Source: Gammaproteobacteria bacterium (GTDB lineage: Bacteria > Pseudomonadota > Gammaproteobacteria > Arenicellales > Poriferihabitantaceae). Taken from it: a DNA stretch of 37,616 nucleotides. Under the pieces are notes generated by a model, which worked only from the letters and a program-made list of their open reading frames with translations, did no database searches and was not told where the DNA came from. Below are positions 22,896 through 30,506 of the stretch, piece after piece; the stretch's first letter is position 1, and each line of letters starts with the position of its first letter. The position numbers were made by a program, and so were the translations under genes. The stretch lies in assembly GCA_009841725.1 (NCBI GenBank), contig VYGS01000120.1, positions 1 to 37,616 on the forward strand, read 5' to 3'.

Positions 22896-24098
22896 TCAGC
22901 CGAGGTTGTCTTCAAGCGGAAATTCGGACAACACCACCGGTCCGCTGGAACTGATCCAGACCGGCTGTTCCAGCTTGACGCCCTCCCGTCCTCCCACGGC
23001 CCCTACATAACTTTCGATGCAGACCACCATGTTTTCCTCGAACATGCCGTCGTAGGCGCCGTATTTTTCATCTTCGCGATACCACAGAAACGGATACTCG
23101 ACACCGAGGCCGCAGCCGTGACCGACATCGGCGTAACGATTCGCAAGGTATTCGTCGGGCAGCCTGTAGGCCTTGGACGCGTATTCCAGAAATGACAGTC
23201 CCGGAGCCAGAATCGAAATATTGGTTTCCAGTTGCGCCCGAGAGACCGCATACAGCCTGTTCTGCTCGTCCGTGGGCTTGGCGTCACCCACGATCCAGCT
23301 TCGGGAAATATCGTTGTAGAATCCCATCGGGCCGATCAGATCGGTGTCGAAGGAAAGAAAATCGCCGTCTTCCATGACACGGTCCCCGGTCTCCTGGAAC
23401 CAGGGGTTGGTGCGCGGTCCCGAGGTCATCAGGCGGGTTTCCGGATACTCCCCTCCCCGGCGAATGCTGCCAGCAAGCAGAACGGACAGCGCCTCCCGTT
23501 CCGTCATGCCGGGCCGGGCCTGTTCCTTCAGCTCCCGCATCGCCGCTTCACAGGTCGACAGGGAGAGCCTGAAGGCGCGGATTTCCTCCGGCGACTTGAT
23601 CGCCCTGGCGTGTTCCATCACCTTCTTGCCGTCAGTCAGCGTCAATCCGGCTTCATCCAGAGCCAGGGCGGTTTCCACATCCAGCCGGTCCACGGCAAGC
23701 CGGCGATTGTCGCCGCCATGCTGATTCACGAGATCCGAGATCTCCCGTGCCCAGGCCGAGGCGATTTCCGCAGTCCGATATCCCGTCACGAAATAGTCGG
23801 TGGACCAGGCCGTGCGGACCTCGTCGATGGTTTCGCAATTTTTCAGCAGGTGCGTGCCCGTGGCCAACTCGAACATCACGGACGGGCCCGATGTCAGAAT
23901 CAGCGCATAACGGCAGAAGTTGTGCATGGTCCAGACCTGCATGTTGCGTGAGCCGTTGGCGTAACGGATATTGATCGGATCGAACAGAAGAACCGCCGCT
24001 ACATCGTCCTGTGCCGCCAGGGTCCGCACCCGGTTTATGCGATAGTGCTGTATCGCGGACTCGTTGACGGGCTGGACAGTATCGAGAGGGTCACTCAT
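22896..24098 (-). CDS. M24-family metallohydrolase, DddP-like metal site
   Basis: A 400-residue pita-bread-fold protein. Metal ligands are complete: D251-T-D253, D263, H327, E362, E377. Ordinary Xaa-Pro peptidases have one Asp eleven residues before the second; this protein has D-x-D with spacings 12 and 10. The spacings D263-H327 (64), H327-E362 (35) and E362-E377 (15) equal those I recall for the DMSP lyase DddP (D295, D297, D307, H371, E406, E421). Y322 matches DddP Y366, but DddP D377 (proposed base) corresponds to V333. It is therefore an M24 enzyme of a DddP-related type with unknown reaction. It lies 137 bp downstream of tctA on the same strand, perhaps processing the imported compound. 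Confidence 0.8.
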   Translation of the reverse strand: MSDPLDTVQPVNESAIQHYRINRVRTLAAQDDVAAVLLFDPINIRYANGSRNMQVWTMHNFCRYALILTSGPSVMFELATGTHLLKNCETIDEVRTAWSTDYFVTGYRTAEIASAWAREISDLVNQHGGDNRRLAVDRLDVETALALDEAGLTLTDGKKVMEHARAIKSPEEIRAFRLSLSTCEAAMRELKEQARPGMTEREALSVLLAGSIRRGGEYPETRLMTSGPRTNPWFQETGDRVMEDGDFLSFDTDLIGPMGFYNDISRSWIVGDAKPTDEQNRLYAVSRAQLETNISILAPGLSFLEYASKAYRLPDEYLANRYADVGHGCGLGVEYPFLWYREDEKYGAYDGMFEENMVVCIESYVGAVGGREGVKLEQPVWISSSGPVVLSEFPLEDNLG

Positions 24099-24235
24099 CA
24101 GTTTCTGACCGGCCGACCGGATCGGCCTTCGAGAAGATGTGCAGACAATGCGCCAAAAGAGGCAAGCCAGTCATCGTTCTCTGTCGGGAGACGGGAAACG
24201 CCGGTTGGCCGAGTCCTGGGCAGGGCCGGATTTCC

Positions 24236-25726
24236 TCACTCCGATTTCTTGAAGAAAGACGAGTAGATGCTGCCGAGCAGAGTGAGTACGCCTGCCACGA
24301 TCAGGGTGATCGCGATCGGCCGGAAAAAGAATCCGGTCCATTCAAAGTGAAGCATCTGCATGGCCTGTGCGAATGTCTGCTCGCCGATTCTGCCGAGGAT
24401 AAGGCCGAGAACAATGCCGGCTACCGAATAGCCGGACCGGCGCAGGAAAAAGCCGATAATGCCGGCGGCAAACATGACCGCGACGTCAATCGCCAGCCCC
24501 CTGACTGCATAGGCCCCGACCGTGGCGAGCAGCAGAATCAGCGGCGCCAGGAACTGGAAGGGTATGCGCAGCAGATTGATGATTGTCTTGGTTTCCAGGT
24601 ATCCGATCAGCAGGATCGAGAGATTGGCGAAAAACATGGCGGAGAAAACGACCCACACGAGATCGCCGCTGTTCAGAAACACCAGCGGTCCCGGCTCCAT
24701 GTCGTGCATCTGGAAGACACCGACCATCATTGCGGTCAGGGCGCCTCCGGGAAGCCCCAGAGCGAGAAGCGGGATCATGGCGGCGCCGGTGGCCGCATTG
24801 TTCGCGGTTTCAGAAGAGATCACCCCTTCCATTTTTCCGGTGCCGAATTCCTTGCGGTCCTTGGACCAGCGGACCGCCTCGTTGTAGCCCATGAACGCCG
24901 CCAGAGTTGCGCCGATCCCCGGGAGAATGCCGCAGAAAAAACCGATCACGATGGACCGCACGACAGCGATTTTCTGGGCGAAAAGTTCGGTCAGGCTCGG
25001 GAAGTCCACGCTCAGCTTGGGAGCGTGATACGAGCCCTTGGCCTTCTTTTCGACCTGAACGAAAACTTCCGACACGGCAAAAAATCCGAGAATCATCGGA
25101 ATGAAGTGAATGCCGGCAAGAAGATAGGGCATGCCGAAATCCCAACGCTCGATTCCCCCGACGGGGTCAAGGCCGACCACCGCGATCAGCAGTCCGAGCA
25201 GGATCGACAGCCAACCTTTCCAGAACGTGCTTGCCCCGACCGAGGAGGCCACTGCAAGGCCGAAGAAAACCAGAGCGAAAATCTCCGGTGGACCAAACGC
25301 CGAGATGGCCCAGTTGGCGATCGGCGCCGTTGCGACCATCATGAGAACGGCGGAAATCGTGCCGCCGATTGCGGAGCAGGTCACGGCGGCTCCGACGGCC
25401 TTTCCCGCCTGTCCTTTCTGGGTCATCGGGTAGCCGTCGAATGCGGTTGGGGCGTTTTCCGGTGCGCCCGGGATGTTGAACAGGATCGCCGTGATCGCTC
25501 CGCCGTAAACGCCCGTGCAATAAATCACCGAGAACAGCATGATGCCGTGTTCCGGCGACAGGTGGGCCGTGAACGGCAGCAGGATGGCCGCCAGGGTCAG
25601 CATGCTGACTCCGGGAATCGCTCCGAACAGCATTCCGCCGATCACTCCGCCAAAGAAGATGAAGATGCCGACCGGATCGCTGAAAAGCGCCACGGTTCCG
25701 TTCATGAAATTGGTCAGGGTGTCCAT
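24236..25726 (-). CDS. tctA: Tripartite tricarboxylate transporter, large membrane subunit (TctA)
   Basis: A 496-residue membrane protein with about a dozen helices. The N-terminal GGMLFGAIPGVSMLTLAAI and the signature FNIPGAPENAPTAFDGYPMT, then QKGQAGKA, are diagnostic of TctA. The second half repeats the pattern at GFFCGILPGIGATLAAFMGY. With TctB it forms the sodium- or proton-driven channel that receives carboxylate-type substrates from periplasmic TctC. It starts 7 bp after the tctB stop. The substrate is not readable; neighbouring sulfonate-like genes make a small sulfonate or carboxylate possible. Confidence 0.92.
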   Translation of the reverse strand: MDTLTNFMNGTVALFSDPVGIFIFFGGVIGGMLFGAIPGVSMLTLAAILLPFTAHLSPEHGIMLFSVIYCTGVYGGAITAILFNIPGAPENAPTAFDGYPMTQKGQAGKAVGAAVTCSAIGGTISAVLMMVATAPIANWAISAFGPPEIFALVFFGLAVASSVGASTFWKGWLSILLGLLIAVVGLDPVGGIERWDFGMPYLLAGIHFIPMILGFFAVSEVFVQVEKKAKGSYHAPKLSVDFPSLTELFAQKIAVVRSIVIGFFCGILPGIGATLAAFMGYNEAVRWSKDRKEFGTGKMEGVISSETANNAATGAAMIPLLALGLPGGALTAMMVGVFQMHDMEPGPLVFLNSGDLVWVVFSAMFFANLSILLIGYLETKTIINLLRIPFQFLAPLILLLATVGAYAVRGLAIDVAVMFAAGIIGFFLRRSGYSVAGIVLGLILGRIGEQTFAQAMQMLHFEWTGFFFRPIAITLIVAGVLTLLGSIYSSFFKKSE

Positions 25727-25733
25727 CGGACTG

Positions 25734-26447
25734 TCACTGCAGCAGGTTCACGACGGCGGTGCCGAACTCATAGAACGGGCTGATGTTTCCCGTCGGCAGG
25801 CCGACATAGAGCAGGCTTACGAAGAGGGCCAGCAGGATGCCGATGATCAGCGCCCCGATCATGATCATGCTCTTCCAGCGCCGCTCTCCCATCAGATACA
25901 TGGTGCCCAATACGAACAGCGGGGCGGTGAAGTAGAAACCGAAATCCTGGAGAAAGGCTCCGAACAGCAGCGGGAGCGTCAGCATCCCGCCGACCGGATT
26001 TCCACGAATGGCAAGGATGAAAACGATGAGCAGAGCCGCCGCGCACAGCAGCTTCGCGGTATGCAGACCCGGTTTTTCCAGAGACAGCGCTGTGGCCAGG
26101 ATCTCTGGAAGATTCATGTAGATGAAAGGAATTGCCAGCAGCAGGAACGTCCACGCATACCACTTCGGATTGTTGTGATCGGATAGCCGGGCCGCCGCTT
26201 CCGCACCGTCGTCGGAGGCCTTGTCGAGCATGCCCAGACTCCGGTTTTCTCCCCGCAGCCAGTGTCCCGCGAACTGTCCGACGGCGGCCACCGCGATCAG
26301 CAGCAGTATCGCCCTCGGCCAGGCGGACGCCCCGTACTTGTAGATCTCGATTTCCTGGTCGAAATCAAAGGAATTGAGATACAGAAACAGCACCAGGCCG
26401 AGCCAGAACACTGCCTCGACGATATGGCCTGCACGAAGATTTCTCAC
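25734..26447 (-). CDS. tctB: Tripartite tricarboxylate transporter, small membrane subunit (TctB)
   Basis: A 237-residue membrane protein with about four to five hydrophobic segments: VFWLGLVLFLYLNSF, AILLLIAVAAVGQFAGHW, WTFLLLAIPFIYM, LLCAAALLIVFILAI and IMIGALIIGILLALFVSLLY. Position between tctC and tctA identifies it as TctB, a poorly conserved family. The start is GTG at 26447. The 69-bp gap to tctC holds a strong hairpin. Confidence 0.85.
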   Translation of the reverse strand: MRNLRAGHIVEAVFWLGLVLFLYLNSFDFDQEIEIYKYGASAWPRAILLLIAVAAVGQFAGHWLRGENRSLGMLDKASDDGAEAAARLSDHNNPKWYAWTFLLLAIPFIYMNLPEILATALSLEKPGLHTAKLLCAAALLIVFILAIRGNPVGGMLTLPLLFGAFLQDFGFYFTAPLFVLGTMYLMGERRWKSMIMIGALIIGILLALFVSLLYVGLPTGNISPFYEFGTAVVNLLQ

Positions 26448-26465
26448 GGTCGTGCTGATTGTGCG

Positions 26466-26499
26466 ATCCGCCCCGGCGCCGCGAGACGCCGGGGCGGAT
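26466..26499 (-). terminator. Strong intercistronic hairpin between tctC and tctB
   Basis: Perfect 13-bp arms, ATCCGCCCCGGCG (26466-26478) and CGCCGGGGCGGAT (26487-26499), surround an 8-base loop, starting 17 bp after the tctC stop. There is no U-tract in the transcript. It is best read as a 3'-stabilising or partly terminating element that lets the binding-protein gene be expressed more than the membrane subunits. Confidence 0.6.
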
Positions 26500-26516
26500 T
26501 CATAAAGACGATGCGA

Positions 26517-27545
26517 CTATTTGACGTCGAGCCCCATCTCCTTGTAGACATCGCGGTACTGGCCGATGGTTGCGGTGATGAGTTCACGTGCGCCTTCGGT
26601 ATCGCGGAAGCTTTCAATCAGGTGCATGAATTTGCTCTTGTTGAAATCCTGATAGCTCTGCTGGCAAAACGCTTTCTGAAATGCCCATTGTAGCCATTCG
26701 ACCCGGTCGGCGGGCGCATCCTTGTGGACGTAGAATCCGCGGAACCGATAGAGCGGCTCGATATCGAGCCCGGCTTCGGTGAGGGACGGGACATCGGGGA
26801 AGGCCGACGGCGCTTCCTTGAGAATGGTGAGAATCGGCTTGAACGTGTCGGAATCCAGGAATTTCCTGACATCTCCGGGCTGTTCGAATAGCGCATCGAC
26901 CTGACCCCCGGCCAGCGCCCCGTATCTGGGTGCCCCCTTGTCAAATGAAATCTGCTGGATGGTCATGCCGGTCGCATCCGATATGGCCTTCATCGTTACC
27001 CGTTCCATGGAACCCTCTTTCGAGACGTTCGCGATGGTGGCCTTTCCGTCCTGGGCCTTGACCCACTCGACAAATGAATCCCAGTCCGTGAAGCGGTCTT
27101 CGTTGGACCGGATGAAGATCTGGGAAAATGTGATCTGGGAGATAACCAGGGGAATCAGGTCGGTTGCCGGATTGGGCTTGCTCGAGTCCAGGGCATGTGC
27201 GCTGGACGCATCGTCGATATGCTCGAGTACGGCATAACCGTCCGCAGGCACGGCCATGTACGCGGTCATGCCGACCGTTCCGGAGCCTCCGGGCTTGTGA
27301 TCGCGGTTGATATTGACACCGGTCAATTCAGTCACGGCCTGGGCCATGGCCTGAGCGACCTGTCCCGAACCTCCGGCCGGCCCATAGGGCACGATCATGG
27401 TCAGGGCGCGCTCCGAAAAACCGCCCGGTCCGTCCATGCTGGCTGGCAGGGAATCGGTGGCGCATTCTGCGTAAGAAGCCGTCGAAACCAGCGTCATCAC
27501 GGACGCGATTAGTCCCGAGGCGAGAATTTTCATTGGTGATTTCAT
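26517..27545 (-). CDS. tctC: Tripartite tricarboxylate transporter substrate-binding protein (TctC)
   Basis: A 342-residue periplasmic binding protein. A signal peptide covers about residues 1-26 (MKSPMKILASGLIASVMTLV, cleavage near SYA). The mature start has the family blocks ALTMIVPYGPAGGSGQVAQA and VNINRDHKPGGSGTVG, in which the first loop contacts the substrate carboxylate. Later VPSLTEAGLDIEP is the family PTL-EqG region. The ATG at 27545 is chosen because AGAGGA lies 9 bp upstream; the longer frame has no signal peptide. A palindrome at 27574-27596 precedes it. It heads the tctCBA operon. Confidence 0.9.
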   Translation of the reverse strand: MKSPMKILASGLIASVMTLVSTASYAECATDSLPASMDGPGGFSERALTMIVPYGPAGGSGQVAQAMAQAVTELTGVNINRDHKPGGSGTVGMTAYMAVPADGYAVLEHIDDASSAHALDSSKPNPATDLIPLVISQITFSQIFIRSNEDRFTDWDSFVEWVKAQDGKATIANVSKEGSMERVTMKAISDATGMTIQQISFDKGAPRYGALAGGQVDALFEQPGDVRKFLDSDTFKPILTILKEAPSAFPDVPSLTEAGLDIEPLYRFRGFYVHKDAPADRVEWLQWAFQKAFCQQSYQDFNKSKFMHLIESFRDTEGARELITATIGQYRDVYKEMGLDVK

Positions 27546-28202
27546 TTGGATAATTCCTCTAAGGTTGCAATGAAATGATCGTGGATCCAGATCATTAAAC
27601 GAAACGATGAACGGCCTGGAATGACCGCCTCTGCTCCGGAACAACGAAAGCCATGTCCGATACCCCGGATTCTCCTTTATGTCACATCCGTGAACGGAAA
27701 ATCGTCATTTCAGCCTGTTATTTTCGCTCGCAGTATATCAGAAATATTTTCTGTGCAAGCGGCTTGGAGGATGAAAACGCATGACGCTCATCGTATCGGC
27801 GGCATGCCCTTTGGCTCGTGCTTCCTTCGCAAGAACGATTGAAATCAATACGCAAACGGAGGTCAGCCGAGCAGCCGCCTGTCATGACCGAAAGCGTTCG
27901 TATCTCCTGTATCGGTTGGAGTCTTCGCAATCCTTAGGCCGTTCCAGCACATATCCATTCGGAGGCAAACCCTTAAATGAGCAACAAATTGTTTTATAAA
28001 AATTTTATAGGTTATTTCTGCTTTTGAAGGGTTGTCTCTTAAATAAACCCAAGTAATTCAAAGTGTGTCTGGGTATCCAGATTGGCAATATTGATTCGAG
28101 ACGCTTTCAACCTGAATCGGGTCCGGGCGGCTACGGTTTTTGTCTTGTCAGAATGATCATGCAGCCGGAGAGAGTGAACAACAATCAAGCGGTCAAAGCG
28201 GG
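27546..28202. other. 657-bp spacer between tctC and the TauE-type gene
   Basis: No gene is supported. The half next to tctC holds a palindromic candidate operator. Around 27992-28015 the DNA is strongly AT-rich, with a palindrome (TATAAAA 27995-28001, TTTTATA 28003-28009). The piece 28030-28200 has open frames on both strands, but none shows a motif I recognise; a decayed mobile-element end is possible but unproven. Confidence 0.4.
27574..27596. promoter_or_regulatory. Palindromic candidate operator upstream of tctC
   Basis: AATGATC (27574-27580) and GATCATT (27590-27596) are perfect 7-bp arms around TGGATCCA (27582-27589), itself self-complementary. The 23-bp element is symmetric except for one inserted base. 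It lies 29 bp before the tctC ATG, just upstream of the ribosome site, where a repressor would block transcription. Confidence 0.5.
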
Positions 28203-28985
28203 TCACCCGCCTATCGTGGCGGTTGCGCCATGCTGCCAGGCTCTCCAGATCATGCTGGCGCCGGAGAGTATCAGCACCCCCAGAACAAGACGGTAGAAGA
28301 CGGTTTCCTCGACATGTTTGCGGATCGCCCGTCCAAGTACCAGCCCGACGAAAAGCGGAATGACCGACAATCCCGACATCAGGGCGAGCCGGGCGTCCAG
28401 CACCCCGACAGCAACCAGCATGACAGTCCATGGCACGACCGCCCCGACATAAAGAAAGCTGATGGTGTTGACGAAGCGATTCTTGTCGAGGGACGGCAGG
28501 GACACGAGATACAGGATCATCATCGGGCCGAACATGGACGACAGGCCGCCGATCAGCCCGGCGCTGCCGCAGAATGCGGCGCCAGCGGGCTTCTCGAGGC
28601 GCGGGGGGATCGTGATCTTGAACGGCGATCCCTGGATGAGGGTGAAGCAGATGACCAGGACTCCAACCACAATCAGCAGGGCCTGCTCGTCAATCCCTGA
28701 CAGAATCCGGACGCCGATCCATGTTCCCACGAGAAGGGCGACGAAAGCCGGCCAGAAGCGCTTTGTCGTTTCCACGGGCCGTTCGGCGTCAAAGGCCTGC
28801 CACAAGTTGGCGACCACCACCGGGATCGCCATGATCACGACGGCATGATGCACGGGCAGTACCAGCGCGATCATGGGCACGGTGAGAAGCGGGGTTCCGA
28901 CTCCCAGAACGCCCTTGATCAATCCCCCGCATGCCATGGCGGTGGCACACCATGCCAGAACCCACGGCGACAACTCCAGGCTCAT
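28203..28985 (-). CDS. TauE/SafE-family anion exporter
   Basis: A 260-residue membrane protein with about eight helices in two repeats. CGGLIKGVLGVGTPLLTVPM at the start and GLIGGLSSMFGPMMILYLVS in the middle are the paired TauE/SafE (DUF81) motifs. The family includes exporters of sulfite, sulfoacetate and related anions. The ATG at 28985 is used; the longer frame runs back across the divergent promoter and the start of the neighbouring gene. It is divergent from the SauS-like dehydrogenase with 102 bp between starts, so joint regulation and a role in sulfite removal are likely but inferred. Confidence 0.85.
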   Translation of the reverse strand: MSLELSPWVLAWCATAMACGGLIKGVLGVGTPLLTVPMIALVLPVHHAVVIMAIPVVVANLWQAFDAERPVETTKRFWPAFVALLVGTWIGVRILSGIDEQALLIVVGVLVICFTLIQGSPFKITIPPRLEKPAGAAFCGSAGLIGGLSSMFGPMMILYLVSLPSLDKNRFVNTISFLYVGAVVPWTVMLVAVGVLDARLALMSGLSVIPLFVGLVLGRAIRKHVEETVFYRLVLGVLILSGASMIWRAWQHGATATIGG

Positions 28986-29000
28986 TGCGGACACGGTCTG

Positions 29001-29029
29001 TTGAGGCGGTTGGCAGGACCCGATACAAT
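29001..29029 (+). promoter_or_regulatory. Sigma70-like promoter of the aldehyde dehydrogenase/ligase operon
   Basis: TTGAGG (29001-29006) and TACAAT (29024-29029) are separated by an ideal 17 bp; matches are 4/6 and 5/6. Transcription would start near 29036, giving a leader of about 50 bases before the ATG at 29088. Confidence 0.55.
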
Positions 29030-29087
29030 CCGGTTCATTTGCAGTGTCTGTCTTGTCAGAAAAATTCCGTCGGGGAAACGTCCAGCC

Positions 29088-30506
29088 ATGTCGCGACAAA
29101 CCGAAAACAGCCGGGAAGAAGAGATTATAAGAGCATTGATCGCCAAAGGCAGGTCGGCGATGCGTGCAATTTCCGGGTGCGACCAAGAGCGTATCGATGA
29201 ACTGGTCACGGCAGTGGCCTGGTCGCTGTACAAGCCCGAGAACGCAAGAAGGCTCGCCGAACTGGCGGTCAGGGACACCGGAATCGGCAATGTCGAGGAC
29301 AAGGTGACCAAGAACCGGAGAAAGACATTCGGCACGCTGAGGGATCTGATGCGGGCCAGAACCGTGGGAATCATCGAGAATTCACCGGATCGGGGACTGG
29401 TCAGGTATGCCAAGCCGGTCGGAGTGGTCGGCGCCATCACGCCCTCGACCAACCCGAGCGCGACCCCGGTGAACAAATCCATGATGGCGCTGAAGGGAGC
29501 CAACGCGATCATCCTCGCACCCTCTCCGGCCGGGTGGAACACCACGGCGGCCGCGGTTGACTTGATGCGCGCTGCACTCGACAGGGCGGGCGCTCCCGCC
29601 GACCTTGTCCAGATCCTGCCCGCGCCGGTTTCCCGGAACATGACCCGACTGCTGCTCGAGCAGGCCGACCTCGCCGTGGCCACGGGTTCTGCCACGAATG
29701 TGCGAAACGCCTACACGAGCGGAACGCCCGCCGTTGGCGTGGGGTCCGGCAACGTGCCCGTGATCATCGACGAGACTGCGGACCTCGGCAGTGCGGCGGA
29801 AAAGATTTGTGCGTCCAAGACCTTCGACAACGCCACATCCTGCTCGTCGGAAAACGCCCTGATCGTTCTCGACAGCATATACGAACCCGCCATCGACGCT
29901 CTCGTCCGGGCAGGCGCCTACCGGGTGCCGTTGGATCAAAAGCCGAAGATTCGGGCCGAACTGTGGCATGACGGCAAATTGAACCGGGGCCTGATCGCGC
30001 GGAATCCGGATGTCTTCGCGCACGGGCTCGGACTGGGCGACGAGGCCGGGCGATCGCGGTTTTTCCTGGTCGAGGAGGAGTCGTTCGATCCGGACTCTCC
30101 GTTTGCCGACGAGAAGCTGTCCCTGTTGCTGACCGTGTACAGGGCGAACGACTACGACCACGCGGTGGAACTGGTCAAGAGGGTGCTGGATGTCTGCGGT
30201 CGGGGCCATTCATGCGGAATCCACACATCGGACAGGACGCGGGCCACCCGTTTGGCGGAAGAGGTGGATGTCGTCCGGGTGCTGGTCAACCAGGCCCATA
30301 CGTTCGGCAACGGCGGCAGTTTCGACAACGCCATGCCGTTCACCCTGTCCATGGGATGCGGCACATGGGGAGGCAACAGCATTTCCGAAAATCTCAACTA
30401 CCGGCACTTTATCAATATTACCCATCTGGTCACGACCATTGGCGAAGACAGGCCGGATGAGCGCGATCTGTTCGGCGCATACCTGGACAAGTACGGCACG
30501 GACTGA
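29088..30506 (+). CDS. CoA-acylating aldehyde dehydrogenase, SauS-like (sulfoacetaldehyde dehydrogenase candidate)
   Basis: A 472-residue enzyme of the acylating branch of the aldehyde dehydrogenase superfamily (EutE, PduP, AdhE N-terminus, SauS). VGVVGAITPSTNPSATP (111-127) is typical of this branch. The catalytic Cys is C252 in FDNATSCSSENA, and the VGSGNVPVIID segment is intact. The enzymes interconvert an aldehyde plus CoA with an acyl-CoA using NAD(P). Coupling to an acyl-CoA ligase by TGATG, and the divergent TauE-type gene, recall the sulfoacetate pathway, in which SauT makes sulfoacetyl-CoA and SauS reduces it to sulfoacetaldehyde. Malonate- or succinate-type semialdehydes are alternatives. 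No sulfoacetaldehyde acetyltransferase (Xsc) is in the window. Confidence 0.8.
   Translation: MSRQTENSREEEIIRALIAKGRSAMRAISGCDQERIDELVTAVAWSLYKPENARRLAELAVRDTGIGNVEDKVTKNRRKTFGTLRDLMRARTVGIIENSPDRGLVRYAKPVGVVGAITPSTNPSATPVNKSMMALKGANAIILAPSPAGWNTTAAAVDLMRAALDRAGAPADLVQILPAPVSRNMTRLLLEQADLAVATGSATNVRNAYTSGTPAVGVGSGNVPVIIDETADLGSAAEKICASKTFDNATSCSSENALIVLDSIYEPAIDALVRAGAYRVPLDQKPKIRAELWHDGKLNRGLIARNPDVFAHGLGLGDEAGRSRFFLVEEESFDPDSPFADEKLSLLLTVYRANDYDHAVELVKRVLDVCGRGHSCGIHTSDRTRATRLAEEVDVVRVLVNQAHTFGNGGSFDNAMPFTLSMGCGTWGGNSISENLNYRHFINITHLVTTIGEDRPDERDLFGAYLDKYGTD

Noticed and set aside
22896-24098. Firm naming of the M24 protein as DddP (DMSP lyase)
   Set aside because: Metal-ligand spacing agrees, but the residue I recall as the catalytic base (D377) is Val here and the N-terminus is about 44 residues shorter. 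The numbering is from memory, so it is kept as a finding only.
24137-25783. Long plus-strand open frame antisense to tctA
   Set aside because: The translation is rich in charged, low-complexity sequence with no fold or motif, while the minus strand encodes a clear TctA.
28030-28202. Insertion-sequence remnant downstream of the TauE-type gene
   Set aside because: No transposase motif, terminal inverted repeat pair or target duplication could be identified by eye.
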